DNA from: a virus
Virus record (IMG/VR): IMGVR_UViG_3300033233_000043
Span: 1 to 59,750 of that record
Reading direction: 5' to 3' (one strand)
DNA: 59,750 nt
Notes under the pieces: model-generated
Seen by the model: only the letters and a program-made list of their open reading frames with translations
What the model was told of the DNA's origin: nothing
Database searches by the model: none
Position numbers and translations under genes: made by a program
Shown: in pieces, positions 18,481-27,810 of the stretch
Numbering within the stretch: position 1 is the stretch's first letter
How the letters are laid out: each line of letters opens with the position of its first letter

Positions 18481-18796
18481 AATAAAAGAAATGATTATCC
18501 AATTGATTTTTATAATCCTGTAAAGAAGCTACTAAAGGAAATGGAATTGTCAAGATAGAACCGTCACTAATGTTCCACTCTTGTCCTCCATAAATTGGAT
18601 TTGCCTGCATTATTACCCAACCAAAGAATGGTGAACCATAATACTGTTGCGACATTTTATCTAATCTAGACTGTCCTGCCTTATAAATGTATCGTTTATC
18701 AGTACTTTTACTTGGCAACGTAATATAAGGAACAACGGTCTGTTGTCCATTTAAAATAAAATCATTATATCTATTATAATATTGTTTTGACGCCAT
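18470..18796 (-). CDS. LysM-like baseplate wedge protein, T4 gp53-like
   Basis: A 108-residue protein with a LysM-like core: RYIYKAGQSRLDKMSQQYYG, then FFGWVIMQANP and ISDGSILTIPFPL, the usual order of the tail LysM module in gp53 and phage P2 gpX. In T4, gp53 clamps neighbouring wedges together around the hub. It lies between the two giant baseplate genes and overlaps the downstream start by 11 bases (stop TGA inside the next gene), which indicates translational coupling. Confidence 0.7.
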   Translation of the reverse strand: MASKQYYNRYNDFILNGQQTVVPYITLPSKSTDKRYIYKAGQSRLDKMSQQYYGSPFFGWVIMQANPIYGGQEWNISDGSILTIPFPLVASLQDYKNQLDNHFFYYGR

Positions 18797-18798
18797 AA

Positions 18799-21700
18799 TT
18801 AATCAAATTTAATTTTACCAGTAAAGATTTTAGTATTAGCAGGTTCTAAGTTTACTGTCGTAAATAAATCACTTAATAATTTCTTTTGTACCACCTCCGT
18901 TGCTGGGTCAGGCACTGTTGTATAATCAAAAACCCTTGTTTTTCCTGCGGGATATAAAATATCATCAGGACTTTCAATATATGTTTTATATTCAGAACTT
19001 TTTCTAAAATCTGAAAATATTTTTTCTTCTTTTTTAATTTCTTTATTATATTCTTTAGCTAAATCATCAGTAATATCATCAAACTTCTTCGTTAACTTTT
19101 TATTTGATGAAATATTTGCGGTCAATATAAATGTTTTAAACTCCTGTAATTTATTTTTATCATTAAAGTTTCTACCAACCATCATGAAGAACTCTTTCTT
19201 ATAAACATCGGTAAAGAAAGAATTATCCGCAGTTTTAAAATCCCCCGTATTTTCATATGAGTTTGTGATAATTTCTTTAGCATTTAACACATCTAAAAAA
19301 TCATTAAGTACTTTGTATATTTTACCACAGTCAGTTGTAAACTCATCATAGGTATCCCCAATTAAAGGGTCCGATTGTTTAGTACTTTCACTAACTTTTG
19401 AAGTACCACTAATACTATATACTAATGGTGTTCCGTTTTCTAATTTTTTACCATCAGTCTTATCATTAACGACAATTAATTTTCTAATTACTTGTACATA
19501 GTTTTGTTCTTTAACTGTTAAATCAGTAACAATTTTTTGTGTACTATTAGGTAAAGTTAAATAAACCTGTTTTAAATAAGATGTCATATTAGTTTTTATG
19601 ACACTAGTTTCATTAGGGGTTAAATCAGGATAGTTGTTAGTTAATTCAGTAATTATTGGATTAAATCCATTATCAATGTCAAGAACACATTTATCCAACA
19701 ATTCTTGGAATAAATTAACTTTGTCATTACCCGATGTTTTTGAAATTAACGGTTTACCATAAATCTTAGTTGGGTAACTAACGGTTCCTAAGTTTAAAGG
19801 ACCATCTTGATAATCTCTGTATTGATTAACTAATTGTAACACACCATAATTAGTTTGTAACACAATACTTTCCAATTGATTATATAAAGAATTAAAATAT
19901 GAAGTTGTCTCAGACAACATCTTATCCATAATAACTCCATAACTAATTTCACCTGTTTCACCTCCAACAACTCTGTTGAAATTAACAATATCACCTATTG
20001 TATTACCGAAATCATTTTGAATTTGGTTATCAACATTGTCAACAGTTTCAACAGGTTGACTTTGTAATATGGATTCCATTAAAGTTTTATCTAATGCTGA
20101 GGTATCTTCAGTCCATACCGACCTCTCATCATAAATCTCAGTATTTGCATAATAGTTAAACGATAATGCGTTTTGTAATTGTTCTACAGGTTTAGCAAGA
20201 CCCATACCCCCAATAAAATCAAAATTCATCGTAACATTGGCAATCATTGGTTGGATACCAATACCCTCAGGGTTCATATCAAATAACAATGGTTCATATG
20301 TGAATGAAACACTCTTAGGAATAATTTTTGTATTATAAAAGTCACCAATACGTAATATTAATACTGGTGGCGCTCCAAATGACGTATTAACAGCGTCATT
20401 ATATTTTGGTTTACCATCAGGACCAATTGTTGGGATTGTTTCACCAGGTCTAACACATTGATTTAAGAAGGTTAAACGAGCATTCAATCCTTCAGGTGTC
20501 ATAGAGTGAAACGCAGGATTAAAGTACTTAATTTTTTCTTTTATTGAGTCATATAACATCGGAACATTTTCCTCAATTACTTGGAAATAATCGCATTCAG
20601 AAAGTAACTGTCTTAATATTCGTTTACCAATACCTTCTTTAAGTTTTGTCTCAATGCTAACCGTTGGTTTTGGGGTAATAGGCTTAACTGTTATGTCAAT
20701 AGTTTTAGGTTGTGTTGAGGTTTCTGTAGTGCTGGCCGGTGTATCTTTTTTACTTTCTCCTGGTGGAATAACAACGTTAGAAACTATCTTAACTCTTCTA
20801 CAAGCCATGGCATCAACCGAATAAATTTGAGAATTTGATGTAACAACATTTGAACCATTTTTAATATCGGTGTTACAATTAACCGATACTCCAGAACCTA
20901 AGTTAGACTTTGGTATTACTACGTTCTCAAGTTCGCCTTTAGGGTCTTCATTTAAAATAAATTTTTTACTGTCAATAAACGGTGTAATATCACATCCAAT
21001 TTCTTTACCTCTGATTTTAAGATATTGTAGAACAGAATTATTTCTTCTTTTAGAAAGATTTTTATTGTATGGTACTGAGGCTGGCGCTGATGCAGAACCG
21101 ACAAGAGTTAAGTTAATTGTTGCATTTTTTTCTTTTAATAGATTAAACGCCTTTCTAACAAAACCTGTGTTAGCATCATCAATCGTATTGAAGTTATCAA
21201 TGATTACCGTATCATAAAACTCCTTAACTTTTTTGTTATTGTCACAATATGTTGGGTTTGTTATACAATAACTTAAATTCGGTGCAAACACTGCATTGGC
21301 TTTATCTACATAATTACTAATGAACGATGGTGCCGTATAACTTCCATAGGTTACTTGATAAGGTACTGACGAAACTGTTTTATTTGTGTTTGGGTCAGGA
21401 ATATCATTATAAAAATAAAAAGCTAACTCATTGAAGGTAGTCATAAACTCATCACCTGAATTGTCAGGTGTGTCCGCCTTATTAGTATTATTTGCGGGAG
21501 TTGCAACAGTGTTAGTTACCAACCCACCCGAATTATCTTTAGGAATAGATTGATTAATACCTTGTAACTCTTCTTTAGTTATTCTAGGGTTATTTAATAT
21601 CTCTTGGTAGGTATACAAATCCTTAGTCGGTATCGTATTAAATTTAAGACCTAATTGATAGATATCATACTTCACACAACCCGCAAAGAACGAATCAATG

Positions 21701-23874
21701 ATTGAATTTAACTTTTCTTTACTTTGACCCTTTAATTGTTTTTCAACAATAACATTCATAACAGAAGGGTGGTCAACAATAATTTTCCAAGAAAGTGTTC
21801 CTGTTCTACTTGTATCTTTATATGTATAAATTGGCTCAGGTCTACCTAAGAATGATTGTGAATTCCAATTTGCAGAACTTTGGTCTGTGAATTTTAAATC
21901 ATAAGGTGGGAACCACATAACTCTACCCCCATTAGGTCCTTTCTCACATGTAGGTAATTCATCATATGTATATCCTGGTCTACTTGAAGTTCTCCAAGCT
22001 AAATTCTCAATGGAAAACATATATTTTTTAGCGACTAATTTCCCTTGGTTATTCATTTGAATATTTGTTGACCCAGGGTTTTTAAGTGGGGCTATGTTTA
22101 AGTTATATGTGTTATCAAATACAGAATTACTAAAACGTCTACCCGAAGTAGTAATACCATCAGTTTTTTGTAAATCGGCGTAAGTGTAATAAGGAGTATC
22201 CTTAGTGAATACACGACAATATTCAATTCCTTTTTCTGCCCCCGTAGTAAAATCAGTGTAAGATAATACTTGAGAACCTTTAGTTATTTCTTTATATCCA
22301 TCATGGAATACCTTACTAACTTGATTAATTGCATTACCAACATGTTTTAAACGAGAAATACCCGTAACATTATCCGCAGACTCAATTAATCTTTGAGTTT
22401 GGTCTAAAATTGAAGTCTCTTTGAATGTTATATTAGTTGACTCATCTCTTGTATAGTAACTACTAACTTGGTTAAACTCAGGGTCTAAACTACCTGTACC
22501 TCCACCAGGTGTTGCATTAAAACCAGCATTACCTTTATATTTAGGTGAAGTCCAAACAAATTGTCCGTCAATACCACCACCATCACTTAATGGTTTTGCC
22601 GCAAGACCAAATTTTAACACTTCATTATTACCTTCATATAATATTGCAAGTTCTGAAGGTCCATAAACAGGCACAGGGTCCTGTTGTCCAAAGACATTAA
22701 CAGGTATTTGATTTGCTGGTGATGTTATTGTTGATGGTTCTGCATTTCTACTACCAACATAATAACCACCAACTAAAGTTCCATTATTAGGATTAATTAA
22801 ATTAACCACTAAATTAACCAAACCTTGAGCAACGCCTAATAATCCACCATATTGGTTTTTATAATCAGGTTGATATCTGTTATAATCAATATTACGAAAT
22901 AAAACTGACCTTTGACCGTTACCCGTATTGGCTAAAAATAATTCAGATGCACTTCTAGATGTGTTTAGAATTGGACCTAAAAACCCTCCCGTTAGTTGAT
23001 TGATAACATTTAAAGCGTTTGATGTTTGTTGTGATAAAAATCCTGGCTTTTGTTGTTGTGTGAAGTAATCACCAGGAATCATAGAAACAGGCCAATAAGC
23101 ACTTGCTAGTCTAGTTGCCAAATCAAAAGCCGCAACAATAGGATTTTCAGGAACAGTAATTCTATAGTTTTTATAAATTAATGGTTCTTGTCCTGTGGCA
23201 ATTAAGGCAGCCTCAAAAGGGTCACTTAAAGAATCTAAGTTAACTTGACCAACAGTATTTTGAAATATCTCAGCAGCAATTCTTTGTTGGAATAAGTAAT
23301 TAAGTTGTTCCGCCCCAATTTTAGCAATATAAGAATCCTGAGATAATGAACCGTCAGTTCCATTTGGGTTATCTGAAAATAATATACTATATGGTGTATA
23401 AGAAGACGGTACAAATGTTGGTGGATTCCAATAAGGTTGATAAATTTTATTATTGTTTTGGATATCCGTAATAACTACCATATCATTAAACCCACCAGAA
23501 GGTCCATATATGTTTTCAATATATGCCGCGTCGATATAAAACTCATTAACTAAGTCTAATACTGTATCTGTTGGGCTGTACTCCCCTTGATTAGAGTTAA
23601 CGGGTAATGGAGGTCCATTGTATGTGATAGTTGTATTAAAACCACCATTAGGTCCGTATTCATTTAATGGATATAATATCGCAGCAAATGGGTCATTAGC
23701 AATTAAACCATCGGGTGAATCAATAACATTACTTACTGTTTGTTGTATTTCATAGGCAATAGGTCCTGAGGGCGGTGTGTAAACACCAGGTACATCATAT
23801 GGGTCCAAATTTGTGGCTAATAACGCATTTCTAAATGAAGAACTGTTAACAAACGATAATGTACTATCAGGCAT
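18799..23874 (-). CDS. Giant tail/baseplate protein with embedded OmpA-like domain
   Basis: A 1691-residue structural protein two bases upstream of the gp53-like gene. The middle (about 620-720) contains VMWFPPYDLKFTDQSS and PIYTYKDTSRTGTLSWKI, and about 1150-1240 contains VLILRIGDFYNTKIIPKSVS and MNFDFIGGMGLAKPVEQLQN, both arguing for a beta-rich tail protein. Between them, roughly residues 880-1030, TINLTLVGSASAPAS followed by NLSKRRNNSVLQYL and later ACRRVKI matches the OmpA/MotB C-terminal fold, which binds peptidoglycan in bacteria. Pro/Thr-rich linkers flank that domain. No signal peptide is present. I call it baseplate/tail from context; a specific T4 counterpart is unclear. Confidence 0.6.
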   Translation of the reverse strand: MPDSTLSFVNSSSFRNALLATNLDPYDVPGVYTPPSGPIAYEIQQTVSNVIDSPDGLIANDPFAAILYPLNEYGPNGGFNTTITYNGPPLPVNSNQGEYSPTDTVLDLVNEFYIDAAYIENIYGPSGGFNDMVVITDIQNNNKIYQPYWNPPTFVPSSYTPYSILFSDNPNGTDGSLSQDSYIAKIGAEQLNYLFQQRIAAEIFQNTVGQVNLDSLSDPFEAALIATGQEPLIYKNYRITVPENPIVAAFDLATRLASAYWPVSMIPGDYFTQQQKPGFLSQQTSNALNVINQLTGGFLGPILNTSRSASELFLANTGNGQRSVLFRNIDYNRYQPDYKNQYGGLLGVAQGLVNLVVNLINPNNGTLVGGYYVGSRNAEPSTITSPANQIPVNVFGQQDPVPVYGPSELAILYEGNNEVLKFGLAAKPLSDGGGIDGQFVWTSPKYKGNAGFNATPGGGTGSLDPEFNQVSSYYTRDESTNITFKETSILDQTQRLIESADNVTGISRLKHVGNAINQVSKVFHDGYKEITKGSQVLSYTDFTTGAEKGIEYCRVFTKDTPYYTYADLQKTDGITTSGRRFSNSVFDNTYNLNIAPLKNPGSTNIQMNNQGKLVAKKYMFSIENLAWRTSSRPGYTYDELPTCEKGPNGGRVMWFPPYDLKFTDQSSANWNSQSFLGRPEPIYTYKDTSRTGTLSWKIIVDHPSVMNVIVEKQLKGQSKEKLNSIIDSFFAGCVKYDIYQLGLKFNTIPTKDLYTYQEILNNPRITKEELQGINQSIPKDNSGGLVTNTVATPANNTNKADTPDNSGDEFMTTFNELAFYFYNDIPDPNTNKTVSSVPYQVTYGSYTAPSFISNYVDKANAVFAPNLSYCITNPTYCDNNKKVKEFYDTVIIDNFNTIDDANTGFVRKAFNLLKEKNATINLTLVGSASAPASVPYNKNLSKRRNNSVLQYLKIRGKEIGCDITPFIDSKKFILNEDPKGELENVVIPKSNLGSGVSVNCNTDIKNGSNVVTSNSQIYSVDAMACRRVKIVSNVVIPPGESKKDTPASTTETSTQPKTIDITVKPITPKPTVSIETKLKEGIGKRILRQLLSECDYFQVIEENVPMLYDSIKEKIKYFNPAFHSMTPEGLNARLTFLNQCVRPGETIPTIGPDGKPKYNDAVNTSFGAPPVLILRIGDFYNTKIIPKSVSFTYEPLLFDMNPEGIGIQPMIANVTMNFDFIGGMGLAKPVEQLQNALSFNYYANTEIYDERSVWTEDTSALDKTLMESILQSQPVETVDNVDNQIQNDFGNTIGDIVNFNRVVGGETGEISYGVIMDKMLSETTSYFNSLYNQLESIVLQTNYGVLQLVNQYRDYQDGPLNLGTVSYPTKIYGKPLISKTSGNDKVNLFQELLDKCVLDIDNGFNPIITELTNNYPDLTPNETSVIKTNMTSYLKQVYLTLPNSTQKIVTDLTVKEQNYVQVIRKLIVVNDKTDGKKLENGTPLVYSISGTSKVSESTKQSDPLIGDTYDEFTTDCGKIYKVLNDFLDVLNAKEIITNSYENTGDFKTADNSFFTDVYKKEFFMMVGRNFNDKNKLQEFKTFILTANISSNKKLTKKFDDITDDLAKEYNKEIKKEEKIFSDFRKSSEYKTYIESPDDILYPAGKTRVFDYTTVPDPATEVVQKKLLSDLFTTVNLEPANTKIFTGKIKFD

Positions 23875-23890
23875 TTTCTATAATTTTATT

Positions 23891-23897
23891 ATAAATA
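23891..23897 (-). promoter_or_regulatory. TATTTAT motif upstream of the 1691-residue tail gene
   Basis: Coding-strand TCTATTTATAATAAAATT, 16 bases before the ATG and within the 39-base gap after the tape-measure stop. Confidence 0.4.
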
Positions 23898-23913
23898 GAC
23901 ATTATGTTTATTT

Positions 23914-25851
23914 TTAAACTCTCATACTTGCCATTTCCATCAATTGTGTTTGATTAGATGTTGGGGCGGTTAATCCATTATTATATCGACCTTTAGTAAC
24001 CGCAGTAACCATGGCTTCTTTAACTCCTGAATTTTCAAAGGCTAACATAAGTTGAGAAGTATCAATATTTGAAGGCGCGGTTATGTTTAAATTAATATTA
24101 ACAGGCCCTGAATCGGTCATTCTTTGTGTTGGGGGTTCGTTTCTATTATTAGAACCCATTAACGCAGATAAAACATCCTTACCTTTAGTGAACGACGCTA
24201 AGGTATCTTCAGGTAAAAATTCAACATTTTGACCAGGTAACTTTAACATATCTTTCGCAGTTGTTGTGGGTATTTTTTCGGAAGTCATAAAAGCATTACC
24301 TAATTTTTTACTACCATTTTGTAACATTTCAAGAAAAATGTTTTGTTCTTTTGCCAAATTTGATGCCGCTGCGGCCCCCTTATCTAATGCCTGAGACCAA
24401 GCTCCGTCTACAAATTTGGCACTAGTTGACATACTATCTTTAACCACATTAAAAGTATCACTTAAAGAACCTTCACCTTTAAATATCTTGTTAATTGAAC
24501 CTAAAACTTCTTCTGCTCCTGAACCTAAACCACTTCTAATATTTCTACTACTTAATTTATCTCCAGATAAGGCTTCAGCACCCGCATCGTATAATAGTTT
24601 TGGAGCTTCTAAGGCTTGATTAGCAATTTTACTACCAGCTAATGCTCGTCCTGTTCTATTTGATATGGATTTTAAAGACGCATCCATAGATTCTGAAATT
24701 GTTAGTTGGTCTTTGGCTAAATCCTCCATAGTTTTTGGTTGAGCCATTTCTTTAAGAGCCTTCATTTGGTCAGGGTCTTTTTGTAGTTTTTCAATTGCTT
24801 CATTAATACCTAATTCTTCACCACCTAATTGGATTTTATACTCTCCTCCCGCACCCATTTCGGCCATACCCGCAATTAAACCTTTTTCTTCTTCAGTAAA
24901 ACTTGACGGGAATTTAATTTTTTGCATTTTATCCGCAACCTCAGCACTTGCTAACGCCATTTTAGCTAATTCACCTTTACCCATACCCAAAGACGTTTCA
25001 ACCTCCATTAATTGTCTTTTAGCTCCTGGCATAATTTCAAACTTACCGTCCTCACCCAATTGAACAAACTGTTCACTCATTTTAGAGATTTGGTTTTGAA
25101 GTTCAGCGGGGTCATTCTGAGCCATATCCATTAAACGTAAAGGGTCTAATAATTCAGAATTTGCAACACCTAATCTTTGCATAGATGCCGCTAATTCAAT
25201 TGCCTTATCAGGACTAAATAATTCATCCGCCAATGAAAGAGTCTTATTCATATCAACTCTTAATAACGAAGCTTGGGCCGCCATCTTAGCCAAACCTGTA
25301 ACACCACCCGCAAAATTATATTGATTTAATGCGGTCATGTTTGAAAGAACCTCTTTACTAACCGCCTGAGCGTTAACACCTGACTCTCTAGCAACATTAA
25401 CAACTTTATTCATTTCACCCGCCACTTGGTATACCGACATACCCGCATCTTTAAAATTAGTGACAAGAGTTTTTGCGGATTCACCTGTAACTTCGGCAGT
25501 CGCATATAAATCTTTATAAGAACTTGATGTTAGTATTAAATTTCTGCCTAATGCTTCGGCAACGTCTTTTTGGATACTGACAATATTATCAAAACTACCC
25601 CCCATTCGTTCAACTTCAGAGGCGGCATCGGCCATAGCGGCCTTTAAATTAACAATGTTTTCACGACCTTGACCAAAAGATTTAACAATGGTTGTCGCTT
25701 TATCATCAATTTCTTGAATTTGTGTCGCAATATCACCAGCACGTAAATTAGTCGCCAAAGCGTCGGTAATTCTACCAACACTCTGTTCGAGGGCTCCTTG
25801 GACTTTACTTAAAAAGTCACCGCCAAGTTCGTTATCTTCAGGTCCTGCCAT
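23914..25851 (-). CDS. Tail tape measure-like protein
   Basis: A 645-residue, mostly helical, Ala-rich protein following the hub assembly gene, the usual tape-measure position. Repeated helical stretches with few aromatic residues (IVNLKAAMADAASEVERM, KTLVTNFKDAGMSVYQVAGE, NMTALNQYNFAGGVTGLAKM) are tape-measure-like; it lacks a clear membrane segment. The C-terminus ends with NINLNITAPSNIDTSQLMLA, a beta segment seen at the ends of such proteins. In T4 the equivalent (gp29) is 590 aa, so the length implies a tail of similar size if it is the ruler. Confidence is moderate because sequence identity of tape measures is poor. Confidence 0.6.
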   Translation of the reverse strand: MAGPEDNELGGDFLSKVQGALEQSVGRITDALATNLRAGDIATQIQEIDDKATTIVKSFGQGRENIVNLKAAMADAASEVERMGGSFDNIVSIQKDVAEALGRNLILTSSSYKDLYATAEVTGESAKTLVTNFKDAGMSVYQVAGEMNKVVNVARESGVNAQAVSKEVLSNMTALNQYNFAGGVTGLAKMAAQASLLRVDMNKTLSLADELFSPDKAIELAASMQRLGVANSELLDPLRLMDMAQNDPAELQNQISKMSEQFVQLGEDGKFEIMPGAKRQLMEVETSLGMGKGELAKMALASAEVADKMQKIKFPSSFTEEEKGLIAGMAEMGAGGEYKIQLGGEELGINEAIEKLQKDPDQMKALKEMAQPKTMEDLAKDQLTISESMDASLKSISNRTGRALAGSKIANQALEAPKLLYDAGAEALSGDKLSSRNIRSGLGSGAEEVLGSINKIFKGEGSLSDTFNVVKDSMSTSAKFVDGAWSQALDKGAAAASNLAKEQNIFLEMLQNGSKKLGNAFMTSEKIPTTTAKDMLKLPGQNVEFLPEDTLASFTKGKDVLSALMGSNNRNEPPTQRMTDSGPVNINLNITAPSNIDTSQLMLAFENSGVKEAMVTAVTKGRYNNGLTAPTSNQTQLMEMASMRV

Positions 25852-25871
25852 AGTTTAAATATTATATATGT

Positions 25872-25878
25872 ATAAATA
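25872..25878 (-). promoter_or_regulatory. TATTTAT motif upstream of the tape measure gene
   Basis: Coding-strand GTGTATTTATACATATATAA, 20 bases before the ATG. The motif directly follows an imperfect inverted repeat (25879-25914; arms TACACCTAAAAAC and GTTTTTGGTGTA) that overlaps the end of the frameshift frame and could act as a weak terminator or processing hairpin. Confidence 0.35.
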
Positions 25879-25895
25879 CACCAAAAACAATTTTA

Positions 25896-26061
25896 CTAAC
25901 CGTTTTTAGGTGTATTGTCCTCAATAATTCTATCGATTAGGTACTTTCGCATATAAGTTGGCATAATGTGAAATTCAGTATAAGATAATCTTATAAATCT
26001 CGCCAAAAAATAATACTCCTCAATTAAAAATTGTTTGTGATTAGAAGAAAGGCCGAAAAAA
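25896..26061 (-). CDS. Candidate +1 frameshift extension of the hub assembly gene
   Basis: A 52-residue frame with no own start near its beginning, overlapping the end of the preceding gene in the +1 frame and ending at TAG 25896. It reads GLSSNHKQFLIEEYYFLARF, then IRLSYTEFHIMPTYMRKYLI and DRIIEDNTPKNG. A short helical segment with a Pro before an (E/M)R-x-(Y/F)-(L/F) motif is what small proteins following gp26-type genes often look like. Just before the in-frame stop, the 0-frame codons are TTT TTT CGG; tRNA-Phe in the P site can move +1 from TTT to TTC while the rare Arg codon CGG waits, giving a fused 300-residue protein. Alternatively it is an independent small protein from the internal ATG (22 aa). 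The frameshift is inferred. Confidence 0.55.
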
Positions 26062-26799
26062 CTCCACCCCAAAGGTAATCTCGAAAGATACCAAGTCTCC
26101 TGAAGGGGCTTTTACTGATTTTACTAAATCTAATGAAGGTTGATTTTCTCTAATAAAATTACGGATATACTTAGAATCCATAATTGGCATTGAGTTAACG
26201 AAATTTGAAATTTGTTCCTTGGAATCATTCCCGTTAATTTCAATAATTTGTTTTGCTAGTCTCCAAGTAATGACTGGCGCCGTTCGTCCTACAGGATATT
26301 GGTCAGCCATTTTACTGATTTCAGTTGTTTCAGCAAAACTTAATGGTTTTAATTTAACCGAAACTCCTGATTTCGGTAATGTTGTTGTAAAAACACCATT
26401 TTCGTCAGGTTGGTGTTGTGTTTTTTTAATGTTTAACTCATCCAATACTACTGTATGTGAAAAAGGTTTACTTGTTTTGGGGTCAGTTACTGATATTTTA
26501 TATTCAGGTCCAAATGAAGTGTTACGTAAGAAAATAAGAATAGCCTCAATATCACCGTCCAATAATTCTTCAGGTCTTAAATCGTGTTCATAAATTTTAC
26601 TACGTAATAAAGTCATAATGATATTATCATTACTCATTTGTGTTGCCCCCATCAATGCGTTTTCGTCATTTGCGGTCAAGTAACCGACTTTAATTGATTT
26701 CTTTTTTGATTTATAAAATACACCACCTGAAGGTAGTTGTACTATATCGTGAGGTAAGTTAAAACTCTCCGTTCCTGCGTCAATGATACTTTGGTCCAT
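26041..26799 (-). CDS. Baseplate hub assembly protein, T4 gp26/gp51 family
   Basis: A 252-residue protein with the T4-baseplate family hallmarks: N-terminal VQLPSGGVFYKSKK, then KVGYLTANDENALMGATQ, then LLDGDIEAILIFLRNTSFG and YKISVTDP. Members (gp26, gp51 in T4) are needed to assemble the hub, and in other tailed phages the gene in this spot, just before the tape measure, is the tail assembly chaperone. The stop follows a TTT TTT CGG CCT run where I propose a +1 frameshift into a 52-residue extension. Read leftward after the homing-endonuclease gene and tube gene. Confidence 0.75.
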   Translation of the reverse strand: MDQSIIDAGTESFNLPHDIVQLPSGGVFYKSKKKSIKVGYLTANDENALMGATQMSNDNIIMTLLRSKIYEHDLRPEELLDGDIEAILIFLRNTSFGPEYKISVTDPKTSKPFSHTVVLDELNIKKTQHQPDENGVFTTTLPKSGVSVKLKPLSFAETTEISKMADQYPVGRTAPVITWRLAKQIIEINGNDSKEQISNFVNSMPIMDSKYIRNFIRENQPSLDLVKSVKAPSGDLVSFEITFGVEFFRPFF

Positions 26800-26841
26800 A
26801 TTGTTTGTCTTTTATAATAAAATATAGGACAATTCGGTTTT

Positions 26842-27750
26842 TTATAAAGATAATTCTTTTTTTAGTTCAGATATTATCCACTCAGGTCTTTCATTAATAT
26901 CTTTTTCCCAATAACGAAGTAATATCATTCCGTGGTTTTGACACCAAGTATTTTTTCGTTTATCGTTTGTTTTATTTTTTTTCTGTATTTCATATATTGG
27001 AGTTGAATATTTGGTATTAGGATTACAGTGATAAAAATCCCCATCAACTTCTATTATTATTTTTTTTGAGGGGATATAAAAATCAAAAAAAGTTTTTATG
27101 TTTGAAATTAAATGATTGTGTATAAAATCGACATCTTCAATTAAACCAAATGAGGTTAAAATGTTTATAAACGTTGTCTCAAGTTTAGATGTTTTAACTT
27201 TAGAGTTGTCTCTCATCCATTTTAGTCTTGTTTTTGATTGTTGTTCTCTAAGTTTTGGGTTATTCTTATATCTTACTTTTTGAGATTCCGAATTTTTTAT
27301 TTTAGATATCTCAGTTTTAGGAACTCCTTTTAATTTTTTAGAAATTTTTTTACCCCTTTCTTTATCATTACGTAATTTTTCTTTAATTCCCTCAATTTTT
27401 TCTAATGTTTCAGGTGTTTTATTTTCCCACCAACCAACATACTTACCTTCTTTCCAATTTTTCTTTTGAGTTTCAATTGCCTTTTGATGTGTGTTAGGAT
27501 TTTTATGAAAATTATTTTTACCAGGAACTCTATTGTGGTGAGATTGTATAAATTTAGAATATCCTCTTCCTACCGACAAAAATTTTGTTGTTTTTCCACA
27601 CCCACATTCACAAGTAGGTTTAACACCATTTAAAACATAATCAATATAAATTTGTTCTGAAGAAATATTATGTTTCTGAATAGAATGTGACCTTAAAGAG
27701 TTTAAACTTTCACATTCTTTTTGACATATTTTACAAAAAAAAATTCCCAT
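26842..27750 (-). CDS. Free-standing homing endonuclease, Vsr-like (PD-(D/E)xK) with C2H2 finger
   Basis: A 302-residue mobile nuclease between the tube and hub assembly genes. Domains in order: a C2H2-like finger (FCKICQKECESLNSLRSHSI, then QKH), a second Cys cluster (CECGCGK), Lys-rich NUMOD3-like helices (GKKISKKLKGVPKTEISKIK, KNSESQKVRY), and a C-terminal nuclease with FFDFYIPSKKIIIEVDGDFY followed by HCNPN and HGMILLRYWEKDI. The D...E-x-D core followed by an N/H-rich stretch is the arrangement in Vsr/EDxHD endonucleases. No intron is seen, so it is free-standing. Its high Lys and low GC do not stand out from its neighbours. Confidence 0.75.
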   Translation of the reverse strand: MGIFFCKICQKECESLNSLRSHSIQKHNISSEQIYIDYVLNGVKPTCECGCGKTTKFLSVGRGYSKFIQSHHNRVPGKNNFHKNPNTHQKAIETQKKNWKEGKYVGWWENKTPETLEKIEGIKEKLRNDKERGKKISKKLKGVPKTEISKIKNSESQKVRYKNNPKLREQQSKTRLKWMRDNSKVKTSKLETTFINILTSFGLIEDVDFIHNHLISNIKTFFDFYIPSKKIIIEVDGDFYHCNPNTKYSTPIYEIQKKNKTNDKRKNTWCQNHGMILLRYWEKDINERPEWIISELKKELSL

Positions 27751-27810
27751 ATAAATAAATATATAGGAATTTCACAATAGTATCAATGAATCGATGTATT
27801 TTATTACAAA

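Noticed and set aside
20870-21217. Plus-strand 115-residue frame within the 1691-residue gene
   Set aside because: It is the reverse of the OmpA-like region and has no promoter or leader; codon pattern follows the minus strand.
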